Source: Streptomyces spongiicola
GTDB taxonomy: Bacteria; Actinomycetota; Actinomycetes; Streptomycetales; Streptomycetaceae
Assembly: GCF_003122365.1 (NCBI RefSeq)
Contig: NZ_CP029254.1
Location: 7,116,418 to 7,180,417 of the forward strand
Length of the DNA: 64,000 nt
Reading direction: 5' to 3'
Shown here: positions 63,527-64,000 of the stretch, one piece after another
Position numbering within the stretch: position 1 is the first letter of the stretch
Layout of the letters: each line of letters begins with the position of its first letter
Position numbers and translations under genes: made by a program
Notes under the pieces: model-generated
Seen by the model: only the letters and a program-made list of their open reading frames with translations
Databases searched by the model: none
What the model was told of the DNA's origin: nothing

Positions 63527-63780
63527 TATCCACTACCTCGATGCATTCCGGTAGGGACGGAGCAACCAACACCCGCGACGAGTGTCACCCCACCCCCAGT
63601 CCACACACCTCCACCGCAGTCCGCGACCGGCCTCCCCGCCCGGCCCCGTGCTGCTCTCTACAACGTGCTCGAGGCGGCGACACACCCCCAAGGCGGGCAG
63701 AGCGCTGGAGCGCAGCGGAAGCCCCCTTGCCTACTTCAAAGTTGAGCTGTGAGTACGGTAAAGGGCCCACCTGCCCAGCC
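63527..63780. other. Subtelomeric spacer without genes
   Basis: No supported gene or RNA is seen. Short frames on both strands have no recognisable domain. The region leads into the palindrome series. Confidence 0.5.
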
Positions 63781-63965
63781 AGGGGGTATACCCCCTCACC
63801 GAGGGCGAGCGGAGCGAGGCCCACCCCCACGCAGTCCAGGGCGCAGCCCCAGACCGCGCCCCGCGAAGCGGGGCGCAGACAATGACCGAGCGAAGCGAGA
63901 CCCCCCGAGCGAAGCGAGGGGGGTCGTTGGCGTAGCGCGCAGCGCTACGGGACCCGCTCCGCGGG
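63781..63965. other. Telomere-like palindrome series
   Basis: Successive palindromes occur: AGGGGGTATACCCCCT (63781-63796); a 9-bp stem GCGCCCCGC-GAA-GCGGGGCGC (63856-63876); an 8-bp stem around GAGCGAAGCGAG (63899-63925); CGTAGCGC-GCA-GCGCTACG (63931-63949); and CCCGC-TCC-GCGGG (63953-63965). Read inward from 63965 the strand gives CCCGCGGAGCGGGT and then a hairpin with CGCTGCGCG, the same order as palindromes I and II of the classic Streptomyces telomere. GAA and GCA loops with sheared G-A pairs are typical of these ends. The expected physical end is near 63965, yet 35 bp follow. Confidence 0.82.
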
Positions 63966-64000
63966 CAGAGTAGTGGGCGCGAAGGACAGCGGCTCGATCC

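Overview
The window is high-GC actinomycete DNA, almost certainly Streptomyces. The evidence is a telomere-maintenance pair (tap-tpg), a gamma-butyrolactone synthase with ArpA-type receptors, Streptomyces-style polyketide genes, many GTG starts and frequent ATGA gene overlaps. The right third reads as the maintenance region of a linear plasmid. The left two thirds carry a nine-membered-type enediyne biosynthetic cluster, so the whole looks like a biosynthetic linear replicon or an integrated piece of one.

Layout. At 1-3.8 kb there is a border zone: an SDR gene running off the left edge, a DUF4287 protein, a 278-bp G/T-rich repeat, and a molybdopterin oxidoreductase gene truncated by that repeat. 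At 4.2-23.3 kb lie the beta-tyrosine and tailoring genes: two acyl-CoA-dehydrogenase-like monooxygenases, an FAD epoxidase-like enzyme, an adenylation enzyme, an MIO tyrosine aminomutase, a free-standing condensation enzyme, an HpaB-type hydroxylase, an SgcJ-like protein, a P450, a PhyH dioxygenase, a PCP, a prephenate dehydrogenase, a DinB-like protein, and a GMC oxidoreductase with its small partner. At 23.6-25.5 kb are two pathway regulators (ParB-like and AraC). At 25.6-39.8 kb is the enediyne core cassette, which reads on the minus strand HxlR - two UnbL (DUF1702) - UnbV - UnbU - PKSE - thioesterase - flavin reductase - P450. The PKSE gene is interrupted between AT and ACP by a fragment of an unrelated acyl-CoA dehydrogenase gene on the opposite strand. 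At 39.9-45.5 kb is a gamma-butyrolactone signalling module: a DDE-type protein, a TetR regulator, an SDR, a HAD-like protein, a receptor and AfsA.

At 45.8-63.0 kb are plasmid maintenance genes: a repeat array before an HTH protein, parAB with five ATTACGNCGTAAT sites, tap-tpg, a small transposon-like unit carrying a RibD/DHFR-type reductase, a TetR/NmrA pair with a double operator, a helicase, and a D5 helicase plus prim-pol replication operon next to an iteron-rich origin. At 63.1-64.0 kb there are hairpins, the second copy of the 278-bp repeat, and a series of palindromes whose last members match the canonical Streptomyces telomere (CCCGCGGAGCGGG read inward). 35 bp follow it.

How the genes work together (inference). 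TyrA supplies tyrosine, the aminomutase makes beta-tyrosine, the A enzyme loads it on the PCP, hydroxylases modify it there, and the condensation enzyme couples it to an enediyne core built by PKSE and the Unb/P450/GMC enzymes. No halogenase, sugar genes, apoprotein or exporter are visible, and the PKSE is broken as read. The product therefore cannot be named and the cluster may be inactive or misassembled.
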